6,150 bases of DNA from Bacteroidota bacterium (GTDB taxonomy: Bacteria; Bacteroidota; Ignavibacteria; Ignavibacteriales; Ignavibacteriaceae): NCBI GenBank assembly GCA_021793635.1, contig JAJYSI010000220.1:1-6150 (forward strand). The letters run 5' to 3'. The notes beneath the pieces were generated by a model. It did no database searches. It was given only the letters and a program-made list of their open reading frames with translations, and was not told the origin of the DNA. A program made the translations under genes and the position numbers. How positions within the stretch are numbered: the stretch's first letter is position 1; every line of letters starts with the position of its first letter. Positions 1-5,574 of this stretch are shown here, piece by piece.

Positions 1-323
1 TGGAACCTTTGATCTTTAATGAATAATCTTTCAACAGGTATATCGTTAATAATGTGGCTCTGAATTATTTCTTCAACATCATCAACCGTTACGCCGCCGT
101 ACCAAATCTGTTCCGGATAAACTACAACACTTACTCCGAATTCACAAGCATCAAGGCAGCCGGAAACATTAGCGCGAACTTGGTGGTTAAGTCCCAATTC
201 TTTAATTCTCTTTTTGAATTTTTCTCTAACTTCGGCGCTTCCTTTATCCATGCAGCAGCCGCGAGGGTGTCCATCGGGTCTCTTATTTTCACAAACAAAA
301 ATGTGTTTTTCGAATCGTTTCAT
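1..323 (-). CDS. Thioredoxin-like [2Fe-2S] ferredoxin, 3' end off window
   Basis: 107 residues are readable from the ATG at 323-321, with no stop before the window edge. The protein opens MKRFEKHIFVCENKR and has cysteines at 11, 23/24, 56 and 60. The last two lie in VSGCLDACEFG, followed by a VVVYPEQIWYGGV strand and a VEEIIQSHI helix. This four-cysteine layout (C near the N-terminus, C about 12 later, then CxxxC) is that of the thioredoxin-fold [2Fe-2S] ferredoxins, which are small soluble electron carriers in the cytoplasm. Family members are about 100-110 residues, so nearly all of the protein is present and only the last few residues and stop are missing. No clear Shine-Dalgarno precedes the ATG. 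The gene lies downstream of two co-oriented tRNAs, with no separate promoter recognised, so it may be read through from them. The electron-transfer partner cannot be inferred here. Confidence 0.9.
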   Translation of the reverse strand, partial: MKRFEKHIFVCENKRPDGHPRGCCMDKGSAEVREKFKKRIKELGLNHQVRANVSGCLDACEFGVSVVVYPEQIWYGGVTVDDVEEIIQSHIINDIPVERLFIKDQRF

Positions 324-334
324 AGTGGGCTTTC

Positions 335-394
335 GGTATAAAGGTATAAGGTAATTTAAAAAGTTTATTAAGAAAATTTCTTATACTTTATACC
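335..394. repeat. Long imperfect inverted repeat in ferredoxin leader
   Basis: The left arm GGTATAAAGGTATAAG (335-350) is complementary to the right arm CTTATACTTTATACC (380-394) over 15 pairs with one bulged G. The arms enclose a 29-base A/T-rich loop. A perfect 7-1-7 palindrome, TAAGAAAATTTCTTA (369-383), overlaps the inner edge of the right arm. The left arm also contains two copies of GGTATAA. On the minus strand this places a hairpin between the tRNA-Glu 3' end and the ferredoxin ATG, ending 11 bases before that ATG. It could be an RNA processing or stability element, a weak terminator, a translational control hairpin or a dispersed intergenic repeat. It lacks the G+C-rich stem of an ordinary intrinsic terminator. 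Confidence 0.6.
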
Positions 395-410
395 CTACAC
401 CAATAAGTAG

Positions 411-485
411 TAGCGCGTACGGGATTCGAACCCATGATCTCCGCCTTGAGAGGGCGGCGTCCTAAGCCAGCTAGACGAACGCGCC
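411..485 (-). tRNA. tRNA-Glu (anticodon CUC)
   Basis: A full cloverleaf is seen on the minus strand. The acceptor stem GGCGCGT pairs with ACGCGCT (a G-U first pair), and the discriminator is A. The D stem is GTCT/GGAC with GG in the loop. The anticodon stem is CCGCC/GGCGG with loop CTCTCAA, giving anticodon CTC (plus-strand bases 448-450). The variable loop has five bases, and the T arm is ATGGG-TTCGAAT-CCCGT. The GCCGCCCTCTCAAGGCGG core is typical of bacterial tRNA-Glu. The gene reads GAG codons. The 3' CCA is not encoded (CTA follows the discriminator). It lies 29 bases downstream of tRNA-Gln, probably on the same transcript. Confidence 0.96.
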
Positions 486-514
486 GAAATAATTCAGATT
501 TTAAAAAATTTCTG

Positions 515-587
515 CTGCCCTGCTAGGGCTCGAACCTAGACTTTTCTGATCCAGAGTCAGACGTGTTGCCAATTACACCACAGGGCA
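515..587 (-). tRNA. tRNA-Gln (anticodon CUG)
   Basis: A full cloverleaf is seen on the minus strand. The acceptor stem TGCCCTG pairs with CAGGGCA, and the discriminator is G. The weak U1-A72 first pair is characteristic of tRNA-Gln. The D stem is GTGT/ACAC with GG in the loop. The anticodon stem is TCTGA/TCAGA with loop CTCTGGA, giving anticodon CTG (plus-strand bases 552-554). The T arm is CTAGG-TTCGAGC-CCTAG. It decodes CAG. CCA is not encoded. It is the first gene behind the candidate promoter at 614-645 and is followed by tRNA-Glu. Confidence 0.96.
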
Positions 588-613
588 ATTATAGTTTTTC
601 AAATTTTTCGCAC

Positions 614-645
614 CAAAAATATAACTTTTATTTGATGTACACAAA
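614..645 (-). promoter_or_regulatory. Candidate Bacteroidota-type promoter for the tRNA pair
   Basis: On the minus strand a TTTG (plus 645-642) is followed after 20 bases by TATTTTTG (plus 621-614). This is a full match to the TTTG-N(about 19)-TAnnTTTG pattern known for the primary sigma factor of Bacteroidetes. The expected transcription start, about 6 bases further on, leaves a leader of about 20 bases before tRNA-Gln. The match is seen directly. Use of this promoter class by this organism is inferred. Confidence 0.6.
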
Positions 646-709
646 TGAAAAGATTTTCAATAAAGCTGGTTTTAAACAAATCACTTATTTTTCCAAGGCA
701 AAATACTCT

Positions 710-744
710 TTTGATTTATTACATTACCTCGTATTTTAACATTG
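710..744 (+). promoter_or_regulatory. Weak candidate promoter for the NHL operon
   Basis: TTTG at 710-713 and TAACATTG at 737-744 resemble the Bacteroidetes -33/-7 pair, with one mismatch in the -7 box and a 23-base spacer, which is at the long end. A start near 750 would give a very short leader before the ATG at 764. The surrounding A/T richness makes chance matches easy. Confidence 0.25.
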
Positions 745-763
745 TAAAATTTGATTTAATTTA

Positions 764-1636
764 ATGAACTCCGGAAATTTTTTTCGAATTATCTTTTTTC
801 TATCTTTAGCCTTTCTTCTGTATTCGGCTGAAATTCATTCCCAGACTTACATTTATTCAAACACTTTCGGAAAATTTAAAAGTGCAACTTCCTTTACTAT
901 TACTTCGGCTGGATTTATCTACATAACAGATTCAGGAACCGATGAAGTTTATAAGCTAGATACCTTAGGTAACTTATTGAAATACGCCGGAGGTTACGGC
1001 TGGGATGAAGGTTTGTTCGATAATCCCTCCGACGTTTATGCTAATCCTCTTTCAGTTTATGTCTGCGATAAAAATAATCACCGCGTCGAAAGGTTTGATA
1101 AAGATTTAAATTTTATCTGGCAGCTTTACACAAGAAACAGCGATACCACTGCTCAGCGGTTTGGTTATCCGCTTGGATGCGCAGTTTCTCCTCAAGGTGA
1201 TCTTTATGTTTTGGATTCCGAAAATAAACGCGTTGTAAAATTCGATCTGTTTGGAAATTTTAATTTAAACTTTGGCGGCTACGATGCCGGTATTTATTCG
1301 CTTAATGATCCCAAAAAACTTGCTGTATCTGAAAATGATGAAATCTATGTTGGGGATGACAAAAGAATCGTAGTTTTCGATCAATACGGTAATGGAATTT
1401 CTATTATTAAGATGAATGATAAAATTTCCGGCTTACGAATAATCTTCAATAATCTTACTGTTAACAGCGATTCGACAATTTACTTAGCAAATCTTAACAT
1501 ACCGGATTTATCATTAACCAAGTTGAAGTTGCTAGGTTCGAACATTCATTTCCCGATTATTGAAAGCTTGATTTTTAACAACAAGCTTTATATTCTAACA
1601 AGAAATAATATCGAAGTCTTTATTCCATCTAATTAA
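764..1636 (+). CDS. Secreted NHL-repeat beta-propeller protein
   Basis: 290 residues. Residues 1-26 form a signal peptide (hydrophobic IIFFLSLAFLLYSA, likely cleavage near HSQ-TYIY), so the product should be exported to the periplasm or beyond. There is no lipobox cysteine. The mature part is built from NHL/six-bladed-propeller units of the type xxIYITDSGTDEVYKLDTLGN (about 50-70), LSVYVCDKNNHRVERFD (96-112) and GDLYVLDSENKRVVKFDLFGN (145-165). Weaker units follow at 192-210 (DEIYVGDDKRIVVFDQYGN), 236-256 and 272-288. The length fits a single propeller with no extra domain. NHL propellers are binding scaffolds, and the ligand is not evident. The gene opens a run of four closely spaced plus-strand genes, 20 bases ahead of the DUF2085 gene. 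The ATG is chosen because the signal peptide begins there. No Shine-Dalgarno is visible. Confidence 0.85.
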   Translation: MNSGNFFRIIFFLSLAFLLYSAEIHSQTYIYSNTFGKFKSATSFTITSAGFIYITDSGTDEVYKLDTLGNLLKYAGGYGWDEGLFDNPSDVYANPLSVYVCDKNNHRVERFDKDLNFIWQLYTRNSDTTAQRFGYPLGCAVSPQGDLYVLDSENKRVVKFDLFGNFNLNFGGYDAGIYSLNDPKKLAVSENDEIYVGDDKRIVVFDQYGNGISIIKMNDKISGLRIIFNNLTVNSDSTIYLANLNIPDLSLTKLKLLGSNIHFPIIESLIFNNKLYILTRNNIEVFIPSN

Positions 1637-1656
1637 AAAAATCCTTCATAATTTTA

Positions 1657-2187
1657 TTGGAAGCAATACAAGAATATAATTCGTTCAGTCAAGATAAAGG
1701 CAAATTGTATAATCTAATTTCCGGTTTTATTTCCCGGAAAAGAGCATTCAGAATTTTGCTATTTCTATCGCTGGTTGTTTGGTGTATTGGTTTCTCATTC
1801 AATTCGCTTTTTAACGGCACTATCGCAGCCGGAATTACTTATCCCTTCTTAAAAAAAATATTTCACATGGTTTGCCATCAATTAGATGAAAAAACTTTTA
1901 CCGTAAACGGAGCTAAATTATTTGTTTGCGCAAGGTGTACCGGAATATATTTGGGAGCCTTACTCTCATCAGTTGCTTCTTTGATTTTTGCAAAGAGAAT
2001 TACTCTTGGAATTAAGCTTCTTTACATTTCGATGATACCAATGTTAATTGACGTTGCGGCAACTACATTTAAAATTTACGATTACTCAAAAACATTAGCG
2101 TTTTTTACCGGCTTATTTTTTGGTTCCGTTGTATTTGTTTATATTTTAACCGCTATTGAAAATAATTTTTCGGACGACTCCTTATAA
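1657..2187 (+). CDS. DUF2085 family membrane protein (TTG start)
   Basis: 176 residues counted from TTG 1657. The frame is open only from 1633, contains no ATG or GTG near its start, and has its first internal Met at residue 71, inside the conserved core, so TTG is the best start. The DUF2085 signature is clear: HMVCHQLDEKTF (C73, H74) followed by FVCARCTGIYLGALL (C91, C94). The downstream PMLID (128-132) and TGLFFG (151-156) segments also match the family. About four membrane helices are predicted near 32-51, 97-112, 120-136 and 148-166. DUF2085 proteins are inner-membrane proteins of unknown function, and the CH...CxxC set suggests metal binding or redox chemistry. The arginine commonly seen before the TG motif is not obvious here. 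The gene sits 20 bases after the NHL gene and abuts the next gene with no gap. Confidence 0.85.
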   Translation: MEAIQEYNSFSQDKGKLYNLISGFISRKRAFRILLFLSLVVWCIGFSFNSLFNGTIAAGITYPFLKKIFHMVCHQLDEKTFTVNGAKLFVCARCTGIYLGALLSSVASLIFAKRITLGIKLLYISMIPMLIDVAATTFKIYDYSKTLAFFTGLFFGSVVFVYILTAIENNFSDDSL

Positions 2188-2697
2188 ATGAACCAAAATA
2201 AATTTCTACCACCTTTAGTCTGCGGATTCGGAGCTGCAGTTCTGACAATTGTTCCCGGCATTAAATCTTTTTCTTGCTGCATGATTGTTCCTCTTGCTGG
2301 CGTGCTTTCAATTTATCTTGATCATAAAATAAATAAGATTTCCCTTCCGGTCGGCATTAAGTCTGCTATATGGTTTGGCTTTATGACCGGAATTTTCGCT
2401 ACATTATTCGCTACCGGTTTAGATGTGTTATTGACTTATCTTACTCACACCAACGATTTTGTACAAGCACTTCCACAGACCGAAGCGGTAATACGTCATT
2501 ATAAACTTAATGCAATGCTGGATCAAACAATGTCAATGCTTAGGCAAATGTCCACTGATATTACGATAAATGGCTTCTCAGCATTTTATACTGCCGGAAT
2601 TCTATTCAGTAATTTTATTATCAACACAATCTTCGGAATACTGGGCGGAATTCTCGGAATGACGTTCATTAATAAACGAACCAAAATACAAAACTAA
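2188..2697 (+). CDS. Four-helix membrane protein with Cys-Cys motif, function unknown
   Basis: 169 residues. The ATG follows the DUF2085 stop codon directly (TAAATG), which argues for translational coupling. Predicted membrane segments lie near 7-24, 28-45, 58-85 and 133-162. A hydrophilic stretch (about 88-130), containing HTNDF and the Met-rich MLDQTMSMLRQM, separates the third and fourth. The N-terminal half has FLPPLVCGFGAAVL, then SFSCCMIVPLAGVLSIYL (C30, C31). This recalls small bacterial membrane proteins with a CC-x(6)-G-x-L-x-x-YL pattern that generally have no assigned function. A DUF4199-type assignment is possible but I cannot support it. The C-terminus is Gly-rich (GILGGILGM) and ends in basic residues, probably cytoplasmic. 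It belongs with the DUF2085 gene on position, but no activity can be named. Confidence 0.75.
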   Translation: MNQNKFLPPLVCGFGAAVLTIVPGIKSFSCCMIVPLAGVLSIYLDHKINKISLPVGIKSAIWFGFMTGIFATLFATGLDVLLTYLTHTNDFVQALPQTEAVIRHYKLNAMLDQTMSMLRQMSTDITINGFSAFYTAGILFSNFIINTIFGILGGILGMTFINKRTKIQN

Positions 2698-2709
2698 GCC
2701 TTTTCATCT

Positions 2710-3009
2710 ATGGTTTCTGCCGTAATTTTTACAGCTCATTTTCTTTTTGCTCTGATTATTTTTACAAAATATTGGCAGGAAGAATCCATCTCAGCCGCAC
2801 TGCTTAATGTTGGGTTGATCGCAATTCTTTTTTCTGTAGGATGGACAGTAACCGGTATGATTGCTCAGTTTGCAATGAAACCAAAAGGATTAGGAATATT
2901 TTATACTCGTGATGATTTTTCTCTAACTCTTCTATCACTTGTAGAATTCTTTTTCTACAAGATGTATTACAAGGATGTTTTTACCGAAGACGATAAGGAA
3001 ACACAATAA
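2710..3009 (+). CDS. Small two-helix membrane protein, function unknown
   Basis: 99 residues from the ATG at 2710, 12 bases after the previous stop. The in-frame stop at 2695 forbids a much earlier start. Two strong membrane helices lie near 3-19 and 28-54. A conserved-looking MKPKGLGIFYTRDDFSLT segment follows, then an amphipathic Phe/Tyr-rich stretch (about 75-87), and the C-terminus is acidic (TEDDKETQ). I do not recognise a family. Codon use and spacing match the preceding genes, which supports a real last gene of this operon. Its final 29 bases overlap the 3' end of the convergent tonB-like gene, and no terminator fits between the two. Confidence 0.7.
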   Translation: MVSAVIFTAHFLFALIIFTKYWQEESISAALLNVGLIAILFSVGWTVTGMIAQFAMKPKGLGIFYTRDDFSLTLLSLVEFFFYKMYYKDVFTEDDKETQ

Positions 3010-3673
3010 CGGCAGTTTGTTCCATCTGCTTTTGCCCAGGTGCAAGAGGCTCAAATCTCCATTGGCGCAAAGAATTTATTGCTGCAGTTTCCAGCCTTGT
3101 ATCGGCTTTAATTAATGGCACTATTGTTCCCACCGTACCATCCGGCATAATTGAAAATTTTAACCGGATGTCAATTTGCTTTTGAACACCTTCGGGATAA
3201 GACGGCAAAATGTAATTGTAAATTTTTCTTTGTCCTTGTCCTCCCCAATCTATATCGTATCCGAAACTACCGTTACCGTTTAACCTGTTGCCTTTGCCTT
3301 CGGCATTTATATCGGAATTGGCTGCCAGCTTATCCACATCCGTTTTTTTGATTTTCTTTTCTTTCTTTTTCTCTGCGGTTTTAATAACATCTTCAGTTTG
3401 CGATTTTGCTGCCGACGGCAAATCAAGCTTTTTTACTTCTTCGCTTTTTGCTTTAGTTTGATCTTCTTCCTGCTTCTTAGCAACCTGAGCAACATCGTCA
3501 AGCTGGTTACCGACGGCGCCTGACGAACCGGGAAGACCGGTATTGCCGAAAGACAGCTCAACATATTTATCCGTTGGATAATCTGTACTAAGTTTTACAA
3601 AAAGCAGTATCACAATAAGTGCAGCATGAAATACAATAGATACCGATAGCGAAAAATTTTTTGCAGCGTTCAT
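2981..3673 (-). CDS. TonB-family energy transducer protein
   Basis: 230 residues. A short cytoplasmic tail is followed by one membrane helix (about 9-27). S12, H16 and L23 reproduce the spacing of the S-H-L residues that E. coli TonB uses (S16, H20, L27) to couple to ExbB/ExbD; the fourth position (E. coli S31) is Lys27. A Lys/Glu-rich periplasmic linker (about 57-115) and a Gly/Asn-rich stretch (121-148) lead to the TonB C-terminal domain (about 154-230). That domain has LPSYPEGV, the strand LKFSIMPDGTV, and AAINSLRQWRFEPL, ending in strand AVIVFPYRL. The family harnesses proton-motive force to open outer-membrane receptors. The ATG at 3673 overlaps the stop of the HU-SPOR gene (ATGA), so translation is probably coupled. 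ExbB and ExbD are not in the window. A TolA-like structural role is an alternative. Confidence 0.88.
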   Translation of the reverse strand: MNAAKNFSLSVSIVFHAALIVILLFVKLSTDYPTDKYVELSFGNTGLPGSSGAVGNQLDDVAQVAKKQEEDQTKAKSEEVKKLDLPSAAKSQTEDVIKTAEKKKEKKIKKTDVDKLAANSDINAEGKGNRLNGNGSFGYDIDWGGQGQRKIYNYILPSYPEGVQKQIDIRLKFSIMPDGTVGTIVPLIKADTRLETAAINSLRQWRFEPLAPGQKQMEQTAVIVFPYRLR

Positions 3674-5484
3674 TTTGTAGTATTTTTATTTAAAAATCTT
3701 TCAGCTTCAGACAGAGTCTTAAAGTTACCAACCTTAACACGATACCACGTTCCTCTGCCCGGAACCTGAGCCGTTTCCACCAAGGCATTGTAACCTTCCT
3801 TTCCGTATCTTAATGCTTCAGATTCCGCAGTTGCTTTAGATTTCCAAGAAGAAATCTGAACAATATAATTTCCATTTCCGAAATAAATATTATTCTTAAC
3901 TTTTTGTGAAGATGCATCCTTCACCGGTATCTTTGAAGCAGCCGGGGCTATCTGATCTTTTTTGCTATCAAGCAATGAAGATAAATTACTTGTCTGACTT
4001 GGAGGGTTTTGACTCATAGAAGAATTATTGGCTTTAAAAACCTTCGGATCAATTTCATTACCGGCAGCATTGGAAGAATTATTTTTTGCATACGGATAGG
4101 TTACCGGTACTTCAAAACTGCGATTGATAATTTCCGGCTTAATTTGTTTTGTTGGTTTAATATTTGAGCCGAACAACTGCTTTGAAAGCTTTGTAAAACT
4201 ATTACCGGTTAAATAGACAACCACCACTGCACCGACTGTCAAAATTGTAACCATTGCTATAAAAAATACAAACGGCGATCTTCTTTTAGAGTAAGAATAT
4301 TCTTTAAGCTTAGATTCATTGGCTAATATGGATGCGGCAGAACCGGAGTTTGTCAGATTGCCTTCTGCAAAAACTTCTTCTTCTTTTTCCGAGCTGATTG
4401 TGTCGATCTTATCCGCAGCCCAATCCGATTCTGCATCTATCATTTCAGATATTGATTCTTGCTCTTCATTAAATTCTTTAGTATCACTTTGATTATCAAA
4501 ATCCCATGACAGATTTAATTCGGATTTTGTTAATCCGAAATTGCTTTCCTCAGGTTCAATTTCTAAAGTAATAGATTTTACGCGTTCAAAGTCTTCCTTA
4601 TCAGTGCTTGACTCCGTTTCATTTTTCTGTTCCTCTTTCTCATTTTCTATATCTTGAGCAATCTCATCTTTATCAGAAGTAATATTAGGCTGAGATATTT
4701 CATCATCTTCCTGCGGCTGGGCAAAATTTTCTTCAGCATCTTCTTCAGTTTCCGGCTGACTAAAATCCCAACCCAGTTGCCTGGGTTCTTCATTGCTGTC
4801 TTCTGCAGAAAGCAGGCTTGATTCGCTGCTTACATCAAGTATTGATTCTTCTTCAATTTGTTTAGATAAATCTTCACCAAAATCCCATGCAACATGCTCG
4901 AACTCGGAGACTCTTCCGGCTTCAATAGGATTCGGATTTTCAAAAACAATTTTTTCTCCGCTTAATTCAATATCAAACTGATCATCTGAAGTTTTTTTAA
5001 TTACCAGGAAATCGTCTTCTTCTATTTTCCGGGTAACAATTTCACTTTCACTTAAAAGCTTTTCTGCTTTCGATTCAATTAATTTTTTAAGCTCGATGCC
5101 GATTGGCTGAAGAAATAATTCGCTGCTTTTTACTCCGGCAAGAGGAATAACCGGCTTACCTATGCTTAAGCTGAAATATGAATCAATTAAATTATACTTT
5201 TCATCCGGATTTGCCGGAATATTAAATACCAGAGAGCCTGCTCCTTCTTCCTCCGGTGAAAAAAGGATGACATCACTTTGAATTGCCTTTTGATCTTTGG
5301 TGGAAGTTACTTTGACAGCAGCTTGTCTCCTTTGGAAATAACCGAACCTATTTACCTTCACAGATTGATTAGGCTGCAGGTATCCCAAAGCCTTTTGCAG
5401 AAAAGTCTCGAAAAAATATTTTGCTTCGTAATCGGGCACGCCGCTGTACTTTGCAATTTTTCTTATTAGCTCAGCTCTGGTCAT
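3670..5484 (-). CDS. HU-like domain / acidic linker / TM / SPOR protein
   Basis: 604 residues. Residues 1-90 have an HU/IHF-like fold: MTRAELIRKIAKYSGVPDYE is followed by two helices and then VKVNRFGYFQRRQAA, matching the HU 'pGFGtF' region. The DNA-intercalating arm with the RNPxTG motif is absent, so DNA binding is uncertain. Residues 97-165 are an undefined segment. Residues about 156-375 are a strongly acidic, disordered linker carrying WDF three times (200-202, 239-241, 327-329) and a lone W355. YSKRR (398-402) precedes a membrane helix (404-425), predicting a cytoplasmic N-terminus. A Ser/Asn/Pro-rich periplasmic linker follows, then a SPOR domain (537-603: YIVQISSWKSKATAE...WYRVKVGNFKTLSEAERFL), a fold that binds denuded septal peptidoglycan. 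HU-superfamily domains fused to TM-SPOR are known in Bacteroidetes (HU-CCDC81-like clade). The gene lies 90 bases after the barrel gene and is coupled to tonB. Confidence 0.9.
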   Translation of the reverse strand: MTRAELIRKIAKYSGVPDYEAKYFFETFLQKALGYLQPNQSVKVNRFGYFQRRQAAVKVTSTKDQKAIQSDVILFSPEEEGAGSLVFNIPANPDEKYNLIDSYFSLSIGKPVIPLAGVKSSELFLQPIGIELKKLIESKAEKLLSESEIVTRKIEEDDFLVIKKTSDDQFDIELSGEKIVFENPNPIEAGRVSEFEHVAWDFGEDLSKQIEEESILDVSSESSLLSAEDSNEEPRQLGWDFSQPETEEDAEENFAQPQEDDEISQPNITSDKDEIAQDIENEKEEQKNETESSTDKEDFERVKSITLEIEPEESNFGLTKSELNLSWDFDNQSDTKEFNEEQESISEMIDAESDWAADKIDTISSEKEEEVFAEGNLTNSGSAASILANESKLKEYSYSKRRSPFVFFIAMVTILTVGAVVVVYLTGNSFTKLSKQLFGSNIKPTKQIKPEIINRSFEVPVTYPYAKNNSSNAAGNEIDPKVFKANNSSMSQNPPSQTSNLSSLLDSKKDQIAPAASKIPVKDASSQKVKNNIYFGNGNYIVQISSWKSKATAESEALRYGKEGYNALVETAQVPGRGTWYRVKVGNFKTLSEAERFLNKNTTK

Positions 5485-5520
5485 CTTAAAAAAATATGTT
5501 ATCTAAAATAAAATCCGTCA

Positions 5521-5553
5521 TTGAAATATATTTTTCAAAAACACAATGCACAA
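5521..5553 (-). promoter_or_regulatory. Candidate promoter with overlapping dyad, HU-SPOR gene
   Basis: On the minus strand TTG (plus 5553-5551) is followed after 20 bases by TATATTTC (plus 5530-5523), one mismatch from TAnnTTTG. A start near 5515 would give a leader of about 30 bases. A perfect dyad TTGAAA-N6-TTTCAA (5521-5538) overlaps the -7 box and could be an operator or chance in A/T-rich DNA. The 90-base gap shows no convincing terminator, so read-through from the barrel gene is equally possible. Confidence 0.3.
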
Positions 5554-5574
5554 TTTAAAAATAATTTCGGTTCA

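Noticed and set aside
54..341. 95-codon plus-strand open frame
   Set aside because: It is antisense to the ferredoxin gene, whose minus-strand frame carries the four conserved cysteines.
369..383. The 15-base palindrome as an intrinsic terminator for tRNA-Glu
   Set aside because: The stem has only one G-C pair per arm and a one-base centre, with no proper U-tract; it is reported only as part of the larger inverted repeat.
3151..3351. 66-codon plus-strand open frame
   Set aside because: It lies opposite the tonB-like gene and shows no domain or plausible composition.
4400..4880. Possible tandem DNA repeat from the recurring AAAATCCCA
   Set aside because: The three copies are codons for the WDF motif at irregular spacing; the surrounding DNA does not repeat.
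4793..4981. 62-codon Ser-rich plus-strand open frame
   Set aside because: It is antisense to the acidic linker of the HU-SPOR gene; the Ser richness mirrors Glu/Asp codons.
5278..5469. 63-codon plus-strand open frame
   Set aside because: It is antisense to the HU-like domain, with no supporting signal.
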